A DNA stretch of 11,309 nucleotides from Bryobacteraceae bacterium (GTDB lineage Bacteria; Acidobacteriota; Terriglobia; Bryobacterales; Bryobacteraceae). The DNA lies in NCBI GenBank assembly GCA_025350445.1, contig JANXXV010000716.1, forward strand, positions 1-11,309. The letters are read 5' to 3'. Below the pieces are notes generated by a model, which was given only the letters and a program-made list of their open reading frames with translations, was not told where the DNA came from and did no database searches. Shown in pieces: positions 1 to 7,171 of the stretch. Within the stretch, counting starts at the first letter, position 1. Every line of letters starts with the position of its first letter. Position numbers and translations under genes: made by a program.

Positions 1-768
1 CTGATCTTCCGTTAGGCCGCGGCCGAGTTGCAGATAAGTGGGATACCACGTGAGAAAGAAGTACGCTCCCCAGCAATACGTGTGATACATCAGCAGTAGC
101 CGGATGAAGTTGCCGTCGCGGAATAGCATCGCCCAGGGCAGCCCGTGGCCTGACCGCCGGATCGGGTTGCCGATCAGCTCGCGTTCAGCGGCGGACACTC
201 CCGGTTTCTCCGCGGCGGTGTCGCGAAACCACCAGTACCAAAGCGCGGCCCAAAACAGTCCAAGCGAACCGAACAGGAAGAAAGAAATCTGCCAGCCGTA
301 TTTCTTCTGAATGGGCACTACGATGAGCGGAGTGAGAATTCCACCGATGGCCGTAGCGGCCCAGATCACGCTCGTGGCCCGCGCTCTTTCAGAATCGGGA
401 ATCCATCGTCCAATGACCGTGGCTGAATTTGGGAACGCTCCGGCTTCTCCAGCGCCAAATAAAAAGCGGACCACCAGCATCAGCGGAAAGCTGGAAACAG
501 CGCCGGTAAGCGCGGTGAACGCGGACCACCACAGTACGATGCGCGTAAGCACTCTGCGCGGCCCAATGCGGTCACCCAGCATGCCGCTCGGAATCTCGAA
601 CATGGCGTAGGCAAGCGTGAAGGCGCCAATCACCCAGCCCCAATTGCTGGGGCTCATATGTAGATCGCGCTGGATTCTAGGACCGGCCACGGCGATGCAA
701 AGGCGATCGAAGTACATCACCAGCACCAGAAAGAAGAGCAATGCGAGAACGCGGACTCGATAGGGCAT
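1..768 (-). CDS. MFS transporter, anion:cation symporter (ACS) family, C-terminus beyond window
   Basis: Inner-membrane secondary transporter, probably taking up a small organic anion with protons. The reverse strand is open from ATG at 768 to the window edge (256 codons, no stop), so the C-terminal part is missing. The first helix is followed by YFDRLCIAVAGPRIQRDL (residues 19-36), the DRxNxxxAxPxIxxxL pattern typical of ACS-family proteins (hexuronate, galactonate, glucarate and phthalate carriers). MFS motif A is at residues 61-71 (GMLGDRIGPRR), followed by RFLFGAGEAGAFPNSA (101-116), also typical of ACS proteins. About six hydrophobic segments precede a charged central loop (about 182-216), and helix 7 begins near FFLTWYPTYL (237-246). 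The start has only a weak ribosome site (GGAACGA). It is divergent from the M81 peptidase gene, 42 bases apart, suggesting shared control and perhaps transport of a related compound. The substrate cannot be named. Family call is firm. Confidence 0.9.
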   Translation of the reverse strand, partial: MPYRVRVLALLFFLVLVMYFDRLCIAVAGPRIQRDLHMSPSNWGWVIGAFTLAYAMFEIPSGMLGDRIGPRRVLTRIVLWWSAFTALTGAVSSFPLMLVVRFLFGAGEAGAFPNSATVIGRWIPDSERARATSVIWAATAIGGILTPLIVVPIQKKYGWQISFFLFGSLGLFWAALWYWWFRDTAAEKPGVSAAERELIGNPIRRSGHGLPWAMLFRDGNFIRLLLMYHTYCWGAYFFLTWYPTYLQLGRGLTEDQ

Positions 769-810
769 TCGGCTTCGTTCCAGATTACACGACGTGATAC
801 GCTGTGCTGC
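769..810. promoter_or_regulatory. Divergent control region between the MFS and M81 genes
   Basis: Only 42 bases separate the two divergent start codons, so both promoters must lie here or reach into the genes. On the plus strand TG-A-TACGCT (795-803) resembles an extended -10 box and ends 7 bases before the M81 ATG. On the minus strand TAATCT (782-787) could be a -10 for the MFS gene. Between and overlapping them is a 9-base inverted repeat, CACG-A-CGTG (788-796), well placed for an operator. No convincing -35 boxes are seen. All assignments are by eye from short motifs and could be chance. Confidence 0.3.
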
Positions 811-2298
811 ATGACGACGAAAACAGCGCGACCCGTGGTTGGAGTGGGCTACATCATTCACGAATCGAATTCGTTCAACGCGGAGCCCACTTTAATGGAT
901 GAGTTCCGCTTCCGCGAGACTATTGAGCAGTGGTCCGTGGGCTTCACGGAAGCGGCTGGATTTGTGGAAGGTGCGGCCGAGGCCGGCTTCGACATCATTC
1001 CCGCGATTCATGCGGTCGCGACCCCGAAAGGCGCGGTGGAGCCGAGAGCATTCGAATTCCTCTGCACACGTCTGATTGAAGGTCTGCGAGCGATTCCGCA
1101 CATGGACGGAATTCTATTGGCGCTGCATGGAGCCATGTATACCGAAGAATTTCCGCAGGCCGATGAGGAGATCGTGCGCCGCGTGCGCCTCGGCTTTGGC
1201 AACGACATTCCGTTTGTGGTCACCCATGATTTCCACGGAAACATTTCACCGGAAATTGTAGAGATGACGAACGTGTTGGCGACGTATCAGCAGTGCCCGC
1301 ATCTGGACATGAAACAGCGCGGCGTGCACGCGGCGATTCTAATGGGCGGCATTCTGTCCGGTGAAATTCACCCGGTTCAGGCGCTGGTGAAGCCGCCGAT
1401 GCTATGGAACCTGGTGTTTCATAATACGTACGAAGAGCCGCTCAAGACCATTACCGACGCTAGCATCGAACTGGAATTGCAGCCGGGCATTCTGAGCGTG
1501 AGTGTAGCGGGCGGCTATCAATACAACGACGTCCCTTATATCGGCTGCTCAGTCATTGTAGTTACCGATGGGGATCGCGACCGCGCACAGCGCGAGGCGC
1601 AGCGGCTTGCTGACCTGATGTGGGCGCGGCACGAAATGACACGGCTGAACCTGCCGGATGCGGAAACAGCAGTGCGGGACGCGATGAAATCCGATAGCTT
1701 TCCAGTGTCGTTGTTCGATGTCGGCGACAACGTAGGCGGCGGTTCTCCAGGCGATGAGACTACGCTGCTGCATGAATTTCTGCGGCAGCAGGCCAGCGGC
1801 TGGGTAATTGCACTTTACGATCCCGAGGCCGTGGCCGCAGCGAAGTCCGCGGGCATCGACGGCGTTTTCGACATGCCCGTGGGCGGCAAGTCCGTCAGCA
1901 CAGCGGGCAAGCCGGCCAGAGTCAAGGGTAAGGTCCGCTCACTCCACAGCGGCGAGTTCATTGAAACCGCGGTTCGCCACGGGGGGCAGCGTTACTGGAG
2001 CATGGGACAAACCGCTGTGATTGAAGAAGAGCATTCCACTCCCGATGACTTGAACCTGGTGATGCTTACCACGCAGCGGGTCTGCCCCATGTCGATACAT
2101 CAATTGGTGAGCTGTGGCATTTACCCGGAACGCCAGAAGATTTTAGTAGCAAAGGGTACCGTAGCGCCGCGTGCGGCTTATGAACCGGTCTCGGCGAAGG
2201 TGGTGCTTGTGGATACACCCGGCACCACGTCGGTCAATCCGAAGCGGTTTCAGTTTCGGCGGGCGAGGCCGGGGCTTTGGGAACTCTCACTTCCCTAG
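811..2298 (+). CDS. M81 family metallopeptidase (MlrC / microcystinase C-like)
   Basis: Zinc-dependent peptidase of the M81 family. The best-studied member, MlrC, finishes breakdown of the cyclic peptide microcystin, but most members have unknown substrates. At 495 residues the protein has the usual length. The N-terminal domain (about 8-300) has HESNSF (17-22), LHGAM (105-109), THDFHGN (138-144) and CPHLDM (162-167); D140, H142, H164 and D166 are candidate zinc ligands or catalytic residues. The C-terminal domain (about 300-490) opens with DVGDNVGGGSPGDETTLL (303-320), the family's DxxDNxGGGxPGDxT signature. There is no signal peptide, so it should be cytoplasmic. No Shine-Dalgarno sequence precedes the ATG, and a possible -10 box ends 7 bases upstream, compatible with a leaderless transcript. 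Its neighbours, a divergent MFS importer and a convergent D-aminopeptidase gene, suggest use of unusual peptides. Family is certain; substrate is unknown. Confidence 0.95.
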   Translation: MTTKTARPVVGVGYIIHESNSFNAEPTLMDEFRFRETIEQWSVGFTEAAGFVEGAAEAGFDIIPAIHAVATPKGAVEPRAFEFLCTRLIEGLRAIPHMDGILLALHGAMYTEEFPQADEEIVRRVRLGFGNDIPFVVTHDFHGNISPEIVEMTNVLATYQQCPHLDMKQRGVHAAILMGGILSGEIHPVQALVKPPMLWNLVFHNTYEEPLKTITDASIELELQPGILSVSVAGGYQYNDVPYIGCSVIVVTDGDRDRAQREAQRLADLMWARHEMTRLNLPDAETAVRDAMKSDSFPVSLFDVGDNVGGGSPGDETTLLHEFLRQQASGWVIALYDPEAVAAAKSAGIDGVFDMPVGGKSVSTAGKPARVKGKVRSLHSGEFIETAVRHGGQRYWSMGQTAVIEEEHSTPDDLNLVMLTTQRVCPMSIHQLVSCGIYPERQKILVAKGTVAPRAAYEPVSAKVVLVDTPGTTSVNPKRFQFRRARPGLWELSLP

Positions 2299-3105
2299 CC
2301 ACCCTTCGAAGGCTTCCAGCGTGTTCGCTCCACGATAGACGCGGTCGGGTGATTTCGCTTTGTCTTTAAATTCGAATTTGAGCTCCACCGGGCCATCCAC
2401 ATTCCACGGCTTGAATTCGCGAACATGCTCCGCTGCTTTCCTCGCGGCGTTCTGAATGCGTTCCTGGGCGTCCTCATGGGAAAGACTGATTGAGGATGCT
2501 TTGCCGGCTCCTCGTTTGACGGCCACTGTTTCCGCCTTCGGTTGCAGCTCCTTGATCTCATCGCAAGCGGCTTGATCTCCGGCGAGCATGATCACCGGAA
2601 TGTGAAAATAACCGGCAATCGCGGCAACTTGTCCGATCTCACCCACGGATCTGCCGTTGAGTGAGATCCGATCCACGCTGAAACTTTGCGAGTGCGCGAG
2701 CACCCCGTTCTTCGCCCCGGCCATGGGATGCTGGCCGATGAATAGAATGCCATCGTAGAGCCGATCCTCTAAATAATAGTTGGCGGGAGTGGGCCGGCCC
2801 TGTATCAATTCCACAGACGTGCCGACGTCGGCAATGGATAAGCTGCGGCTGCCATCGTGGCCATCCCACACAACAATTTGTCCAGCGCCGGCGGACCGCA
2901 ACCCCTGGATCGCGGCCATGAGCTCCCCCACTAATAGCCGCTTGCTTTCGTCAAAGCGCCGCTGGCCGGGCAGCAATTGCTCATCGGCATTGTTGACGCC
3001 GCCGACGCCTTCCATGTCGGTGACGATGAGAAATTTCGGTTTCTGTGCGCTGCAGACCGCGCAGAGAAACATTCCAAGCCACGCAATGCGGAATGTATTG
3101 TGCAT
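2287..3105 (-). CDS. Secreted M55 family D-aminopeptidase (DppA-like)
   Basis: Zinc aminopeptidase of family M55, whose type member, Bacillus DppA, releases N-terminal D-amino acids from peptides. From the ATG at 3105 the protein has 272 residues, the usual size. The five zinc-ligand positions of DppA have counterparts with nearly identical spacing: D30 and E32 in TDMEGVGGV, H83 in WDGHDGSR, H126 in GQHPMAGA, and E156 in NGRSVGEIG. An in-frame ATG at 3204 would lengthen the protein by 33 residues but overlap the upstream gene by 86 bases. The 3105 start gives a 13-base gap and places a signal peptide at the N-terminus: R6, a hydrophobic core at about 8-18 and probable cleavage after CSA (residue 20). 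DppA itself is cytoplasmic, so an exported version would act in the periplasm. It is the last gene of the operon and overlaps the M81 gene's 3' end by 12 bases. Confidence 0.9.
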   Translation of the reverse strand: MHNTFRIAWLGMFLCAVCSAQKPKFLIVTDMEGVGGVNNADEQLLPGQRRFDESKRLLVGELMAAIQGLRSAGAGQIVVWDGHDGSRSLSIADVGTSVELIQGRPTPANYYLEDRLYDGILFIGQHPMAGAKNGVLAHSQSFSVDRISLNGRSVGEIGQVAAIAGYFHIPVIMLAGDQAACDEIKELQPKAETVAVKRGAGKASSISLSHEDAQERIQNAARKAAEHVREFKPWNVDGPVELKFEFKDKAKSPDRVYRGANTLEAFEGWLGK

Positions 3106-3118
3106 ACCGAATAGTATC

Positions 3119-5143
3119 TCAACGAAAGAATTCATCGATGTAAGCGCGATCCGGTTCGCCAACATATCGGTAACGAAAAGCGGGACCGGGAAACACGGCT
3201 TCATCCATCCAATTCGTGGGATCGCTCCACATCACTGGCCGGGTTCCCATCGCCTTGACTAGATCCGGCAGATCCCAATGCAGCGCGAATCCGGGAATCA
3301 TCGCGTCGAACAGATTCAGGCTTAGCTGGCCCTCGAACGCGGGCTGGAAACTCCACGGCGTCCGATCGAGCCAGACCTTGCCGATCCTGGGATCAACGGC
3401 GGCCGCAAGCAACAGCCAGAAGCCCTTTACGCCGCGGGCGTATCCTCGAATGGAAGCAGCATCCACATCGCTCCGGGCGGCCAGAACGTCCACCGCGCGT
3501 AGAATGTCGTGCGCCCGCATTGCAGCCAGATTGCGTCCCACCAGATCCGCACGTTCGTTAGTCAACCAGTTTCCCAGAAAGGGCCTGCCGTCATTTTGAG
3601 ATGGAGAATCGCGCGGCTGGAGTTCCATCACAACTCGTCCGACCCGCACCATCGCGTCAGCAAGCGATGCAGTGGAAGGACTGCGGGTCACGTGAAGCGG
3701 CACCGGCAATCGTGTCTCCTCCAACATCACCACGGCGGGCCTTCGTCCCGCGGCATGAGGAATGTAGAGTTTTGCGGAAACTTCCACGCCGGGCTCGCCT
3801 TCAAAAGTTATCTGCTGCGTGCGATATTCTTTACCGTCTAGATCCTCGCCGATCTTCACCGCGGGCGGCCGACCAACGGAAGGAACTCCCAGGCGGCGCA
3901 ACTCCACCTGCAACTCAGCTGCGGTCCGCATCTGCTTTCGGGAATGAAATTCATCCTGTATGATCTGGTTTAGTTTCCGGCTATGCGGCTCATTGTCGAC
4001 ATGGCCGGTCGCCGTCACCTGGAGTTCGTGATTGGTGTACAGCTTCACCGGCAGTTCATGCGAATCGCCTTTGCCATCCTTCAACCAACGAATCATCCAG
4101 TCATAAATCGCCTCGCGAGACTCAACGGGAGTGCCATGCGGCCCCTGGCCCACAAAGTATTGAACTCGATCCTGCGCGCCGTAAAGTCCATACCAACGCC
4201 GCGCTTCGTCATAGACGGGCTGCGCTCCGGCGGGTGTAAAGAAATCTTCCGTAGTAGCCAGCAGCAGCCATGGCAGCGGGGATGCGACTTCGACAAAATC
4301 AGCCACGTCCAAGCCGCTCGCGATGAAGGCCGGCAGACTCATCTCCGGATCGGCGGTAGGTCCGGGAAATAAAAAGCGGAACGAGTTGATGTAACAAGCC
4401 GGAGCCGCGGCTTTCATTCTGGAATCGAGCGCACCTACATAAGTGGTGATGGCTCCGCCACCCGAGCAACCTGCCACGCCAATACGATCCGCATCCACAT
4501 CGGACCGCGTGATCAAGTAGTCCACAGCTCGCATCGCGTCGAAGATGAAATAGCGGGCAACGCTCTGGCCGATCAACAGACTCCTCGCCCCCGATTCAAT
4601 ATGCTCATTCCCGCCCCCGCCGGAAAGCGGCCGGCCCAACTGCGGGAGATAAGTCTGCTCTCTTTCTCCCTGCCCAATGGGATCATAGGCGAAAGCGACA
4701 AAGCCCTTCATCGCCAGATTCGCGGCGGTGATTTGTGGTTCCGGTTTGCCTTCCTGCGTATGGCCTGCGGGCACCAGCACCGCGGGATAGCGGCCGGCCT
4801 GGCTGGGCTTGTACAGATCGCCGGTGACGTAAAAGCCAGGCAGGCTCTCAAAGATCACTTTCTCAATCGTGTAGGACTCAGCCTGAATTCGCCCGGTGAT
4901 TCGCGCGTTGAGCGGGCCGCTGTATGTGGGCAGGCCGCCGAGAATTTCGAGAAGCTTCTTACGCACCGCCTGCTTCCGCTTGTCGGCATCAGCCACCGTA
5001 AGAATCTCCGCAATTGCTCGTTCGCGCTGTTCCAATTGCCGCTGTGCGATGTTATCCAGCCAACGAAAAAACGGATCCGGAGGCGGTGTCTGCGCTGGCA
5101 GCAAACAAGCGATCCCCAAAAGCGCCAGCGTCTTCCACTTCAT
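3119..5143 (-). CDS. Secreted tandem alpha/beta-hydrolase (acetylxylan esterase-like), second domain lacking the nucleophile
   Basis: Predicted exported carbohydrate- or peptide-ester hydrolase of 674 residues. Residues 1-17 form a signal peptide ending LLPA-Q. The first alpha/beta-hydrolase domain (about 85-360) has a complete triad: nucleophile S227 in GVAGCSGGGA, D300 in ATTEDFF and H336 in GQGPHG. DPIGQGE (154-160) resembles the same segment in acetylxylan esterases. A second hydrolase-like domain (about 435-674) repeats the layout: ILRAVDVLAARSDVD (547-561) matches MRAVDYLITRSDVD (204-217). However, the nucleophile elbow reads GYARGVKG, with no serine, and no GPHG-type histidine follows. 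It is therefore probably catalytically inactive and may bind substrate or stabilise the protein. The gene starts 6 bases after the 97-residue gene and ends 13 bases before the M55 gene, with only a weak ribosome site. The true substrate is unknown; acetylated glycan is the default guess. Confidence 0.85.
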   Translation of the reverse strand: MKWKTLALLGIACLLPAQTPPPDPFFRWLDNIAQRQLEQRERAIAEILTVADADKRKQAVRKKLLEILGGLPTYSGPLNARITGRIQAESYTIEKVIFESLPGFYVTGDLYKPSQAGRYPAVLVPAGHTQEGKPEPQITAANLAMKGFVAFAYDPIGQGEREQTYLPQLGRPLSGGGGNEHIESGARSLLIGQSVARYFIFDAMRAVDYLITRSDVDADRIGVAGCSGGGAITTYVGALDSRMKAAAPACYINSFRFLFPGPTADPEMSLPAFIASGLDVADFVEVASPLPWLLLATTEDFFTPAGAQPVYDEARRWYGLYGAQDRVQYFVGQGPHGTPVESREAIYDWMIRWLKDGKGDSHELPVKLYTNHELQVTATGHVDNEPHSRKLNQIIQDEFHSRKQMRTAAELQVELRRLGVPSVGRPPAVKIGEDLDGKEYRTQQITFEGEPGVEVSAKLYIPHAAGRRPAVVMLEETRLPVPLHVTRSPSTASLADAMVRVGRVVMELQPRDSPSQNDGRPFLGNWLTNERADLVGRNLAAMRAHDILRAVDVLAARSDVDAASIRGYARGVKGFWLLLAAAVDPRIGKVWLDRTPWSFQPAFEGQLSLNLFDAMIPGFALHWDLPDLVKAMGTRPVMWSDPTNWMDEAVFPGPAFRYRYVGEPDRAYIDEFFR

Positions 5144-5149
5144 CGGAAT

Positions 5150-5443
5150 CTAACTCTTGCTCAGCGTTCTCTGCAAGCGCTCCGTCTGCAACTCATGCAG
5201 TGTGCGCATCACGTTGTACGCGCTTAACTCCACTAGCAGCCGCGTTACGCCTTCATGCTGCGCGTCGTTCAACGTGCCTTCCACCGTTCGCATGGTCGCC
5301 ACCAGCGTTTGCTGCTGGGCATCCAATTCCTTGCGCTCAATCACGCCGTCGGCCATGGCGTCTGCGAACGAAGCGAGCTTCTCCACTTGTTCGTCAATCA
5401 CCGGCATCGCCGTTGTTTCATCAAACCAACTCATCCGCGCCAT
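5150..5443 (-). CDS. Small helical protein of unknown function, cotranscribed with the AAA+ ATPase
   Basis: A 97-residue protein that I do not recognise. It has no signal peptide or membrane segment. It is rich in Glu, Gln, Leu and Ala, has no proline after residue 14, and should be almost wholly alpha-helical, probably two or three long helices (about 16-32, 36-60 and 64-93). The reading frame is well supported: an excellent ribosome site AAGGAG lies 5 bases before the ATG and overlaps the TAA stop of the AAA+ gene, implying translational coupling. It ends 6 bases before the tandem-hydrolase gene. Its position right behind a Ycf46-like ATPase and close to a coiled-coil protein suggests an adaptor or subunit of that machine, but this is inference from position alone. 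An alternative start at M4 is less well spaced. Confidence 0.75.
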   Translation of the reverse strand: MARMSWFDETTAMPVIDEQVEKLASFADAMADGVIERKELDAQQQTLVATMRTVEGTLNDAQHEGVTRLLVELSAYNVMRTLHELQTERLQRTLSKS

Positions 5444-5448
5444 ATCGT

Positions 5449-5454
5449 CTCCTT
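5449..5454 (-). promoter_or_regulatory. Ribosome binding site AAGGAG overlapping a stop codon
   Basis: On the minus strand the TAA stop of the AAA+ ATPase gene (5453-5455) shares bases with AAGGAG, followed by five bases and the ATG of the 97-residue gene. This is the strongest Shine-Dalgarno match in the operon. It fixes the small gene's start and suggests that ribosomes finishing the ATPase reinitiate on it. Confidence 0.75.
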
Positions 5455-7171
5455 ACGCTAGTTCCATCATCCGCCGCAGGTGTGTATAGCGTTCCTGCAA
5501 CTTCTCTCTGCCGCCGTGCGCCGCCGTCCGCTCCACAATTTCCTGCGGCAGAAATTGCTTATCCGTACACTCCAGAATCGCCGCGATCTCTTGCAGCTCT
5601 TTCTCCATCCCTTCAGTGGACGGCATGAACTGCTCCACTGCTTCCCCCAGCGCCTCCCGCGTAATGTGTGTCACTCCTGCCAGCAAAGACAGGCGCGCCG
5701 CGCGGCCCACTAAGCCCTCCACATCCGCCCCGCTCAGCTTTCCCAGATGCGGAATCTCCGGGACATCTTCAGGCTCCAATTTCGCCCCCGCCTTCCTCGC
5801 CATCGCCAGAAACATCGCCTGCACCTGCACCGCATCGGCCGGATAGAACAGCGGAATATGAACCTCGGCCCGCCCCTGCCGCTTCAAATCGATCGGCAAT
5901 AGATCCGGACGCGCCGTCAGCAGCATCCACAGAATCCTGCCCCGATATCGTGTATCGCCCATCTGCGTAGCGATCATGGAAAACACGCGGCTGGACGTTC
6001 CTGAATCGCCTTCCAGTTCCCGGTCACCGAGCGCCGCATCAGCCTCATCGATTACTACGATCGCCGGACCCAGGGCGCGCAACAGATTCAGCAGCCGCTC
6101 CAAATTGCCTTCCGTTTCCCCTACGTACTTTGAGCGGAAGTTTCGCAGCATCACGCACGGAATGCCGATCTCACCGGCCAGGCATTGCGCCAGAAAACTC
6201 TTGCCCGTGCCCACAGGCCCGCACACCAGATACCCCATTGGCAGCGCTTGCAGATTACCTTGCTTCAGCAGAGCCGCATCGTCCCGCAACCTTTGTTTAA
6301 TAGGTGCGTGGCCGATCCAGTTCTCAAAATTCCAGCGCGGCTCTATGAACTCCAGCAGCCCCATTGACTGGCGTTCAATCAAGTGCTTCTTCATTTCCCG
6401 AAGCCGCTTGGAATCCAGCCGCTGCTTGCCTTCGAATGCGGAACGCAACACCGTGCTTAGATCCAGCAGTGAGATTCCAGCCGTCTGTGCGGCGAGCGCC
6501 TCTACCGCAAAATCGGAAATCTCAGCTAGACTGCGGCCAGCCACGGTGAACTCAATGAATCGCCGCCGCTCATCCTCGTCAGGCAGTGGAATCTCAATCG
6601 CCGCCGTGTGCGGGTTCGCGGTCAGACGCTCACTCAGCGCCGCCAGCTTTTCGTCCACCAATACAAACGCCATGTTCAACCGCTTCAAGTGCGGGCTCGA
6701 CGCCCAATTCAGCAGCGTCACCACTTGCGTAGCGGCAGGCACGGAAAGCCGGCCCGGTTCACCCGCGGGCAACAGAAAGCTGGCGTAATCGATCAGAACA
6801 GCGGCGGACACACGGTCGCCCTCGGCCGCCATCACGTTGTTCTGTACGAAGCGGTCTAACATCGCGAACGCCATGGCAGGGTCTCGCCGCGCCGCTGCCA
6901 GATCGCCCACTTTACGATTCGCCAGCACCACCATTTCTTTCAACCGCTCGCCGTCGGACCCCGCGAAGGCCCGCAAGCCACGCGCCAGATCGTAATGCAG
7001 AATCAAATCCCAGCGGCCGAATATTTGATCGGCCAGGAAGTCGGCCAGTGGAGAAAACTTCTCCCCATTCGGAACAAGATCCTGCACGTTGCCGTGCAAC
7101 GCGAATAGCGATGTGGTTCCGGAAAAATAGAGTTCCGATAACCGCGCGGCCCACCCCGGCAGACCGTTCAT
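5453..7171 (-). CDS. AAA+ ATPase, Ycf46-like, with degenerate N-terminal half
   Basis: Cytosolic AAA+ ATPase of 572 residues that probably remodels a protein partner. The active module (about 285-520) has Walker A GPVGTGKS (318-325), a pore-loop-like SKYVGETEGN (347-356), Walker B IVVIDEAD (371-378), a sensor 1 region at LLTARPD (417-423) and arginine-finger candidates R431 and R434 in KRQGRAE. Residues 1-265 have no Walker A. They end in a pattern seen in Ycf46-type proteins: a predicted strand with LVDEKLAALSERL, then IEIPLPDEDERRRFIE, then KKHLIERQSMGLLEFIEP (261-278). The N-terminal half therefore looks like a decayed ATPase fold with a regulatory or docking role. The ATG overlaps the upstream stop (ATGA), with AGGTGA (7179-7184) as ribosome site 7 bases before. 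The C-terminal tail (520-572) is charged and helical. The AAA+ call is certain; the Ycf46 link rests on remembered pattern. The partner is unknown. Confidence 0.92.
   Translation of the reverse strand: MNGLPGWAARLSELYFSGTTSLFALHGNVQDLVPNGEKFSPLADFLADQIFGRWDLILHYDLARGLRAFAGSDGERLKEMVVLANRKVGDLAAARRDPAMAFAMLDRFVQNNVMAAEGDRVSAAVLIDYASFLLPAGEPGRLSVPAATQVVTLLNWASSPHLKRLNMAFVLVDEKLAALSERLTANPHTAAIEIPLPDEDERRRFIEFTVAGRSLAEISDFAVEALAAQTAGISLLDLSTVLRSAFEGKQRLDSKRLREMKKHLIERQSMGLLEFIEPRWNFENWIGHAPIKQRLRDDAALLKQGNLQALPMGYLVCGPVGTGKSFLAQCLAGEIGIPCVMLRNFRSKYVGETEGNLERLLNLLRALGPAIVVIDEADAALGDRELEGDSGTSSRVFSMIATQMGDTRYRGRILWMLLTARPDLLPIDLKRQGRAEVHIPLFYPADAVQVQAMFLAMARKAGAKLEPEDVPEIPHLGKLSGADVEGLVGRAARLSLLAGVTHITREALGEAVEQFMPSTEGMEKELQEIAAILECTDKQFLPQEIVERTAAHGGREKLQERYTHLRRMMELA

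Noticed and set aside
3106..3204. N-terminal extension of the M55 gene from ATG 3204
   Set aside because: It would overlap the hydrolase gene by 86 bases and bury the signal peptide inside the protein. The 3105 start fits both operon spacing and family length.
4601..5227. 208-codon plus-strand open frame, with a second overlapping one at 5014-5628
   Set aside because: Both are antisense to the tandem hydrolase and its neighbours, which carry a signal peptide and a full catalytic triad. No family features are visible in either.
5976..6788. 270-codon plus-strand open frame
   Set aside because: It lies antisense to the AAA+ gene, whose reverse strand encodes intact Walker motifs. The product is a Ser/Arg/Ala-rich low-complexity string typical of a GC-rich shadow frame.
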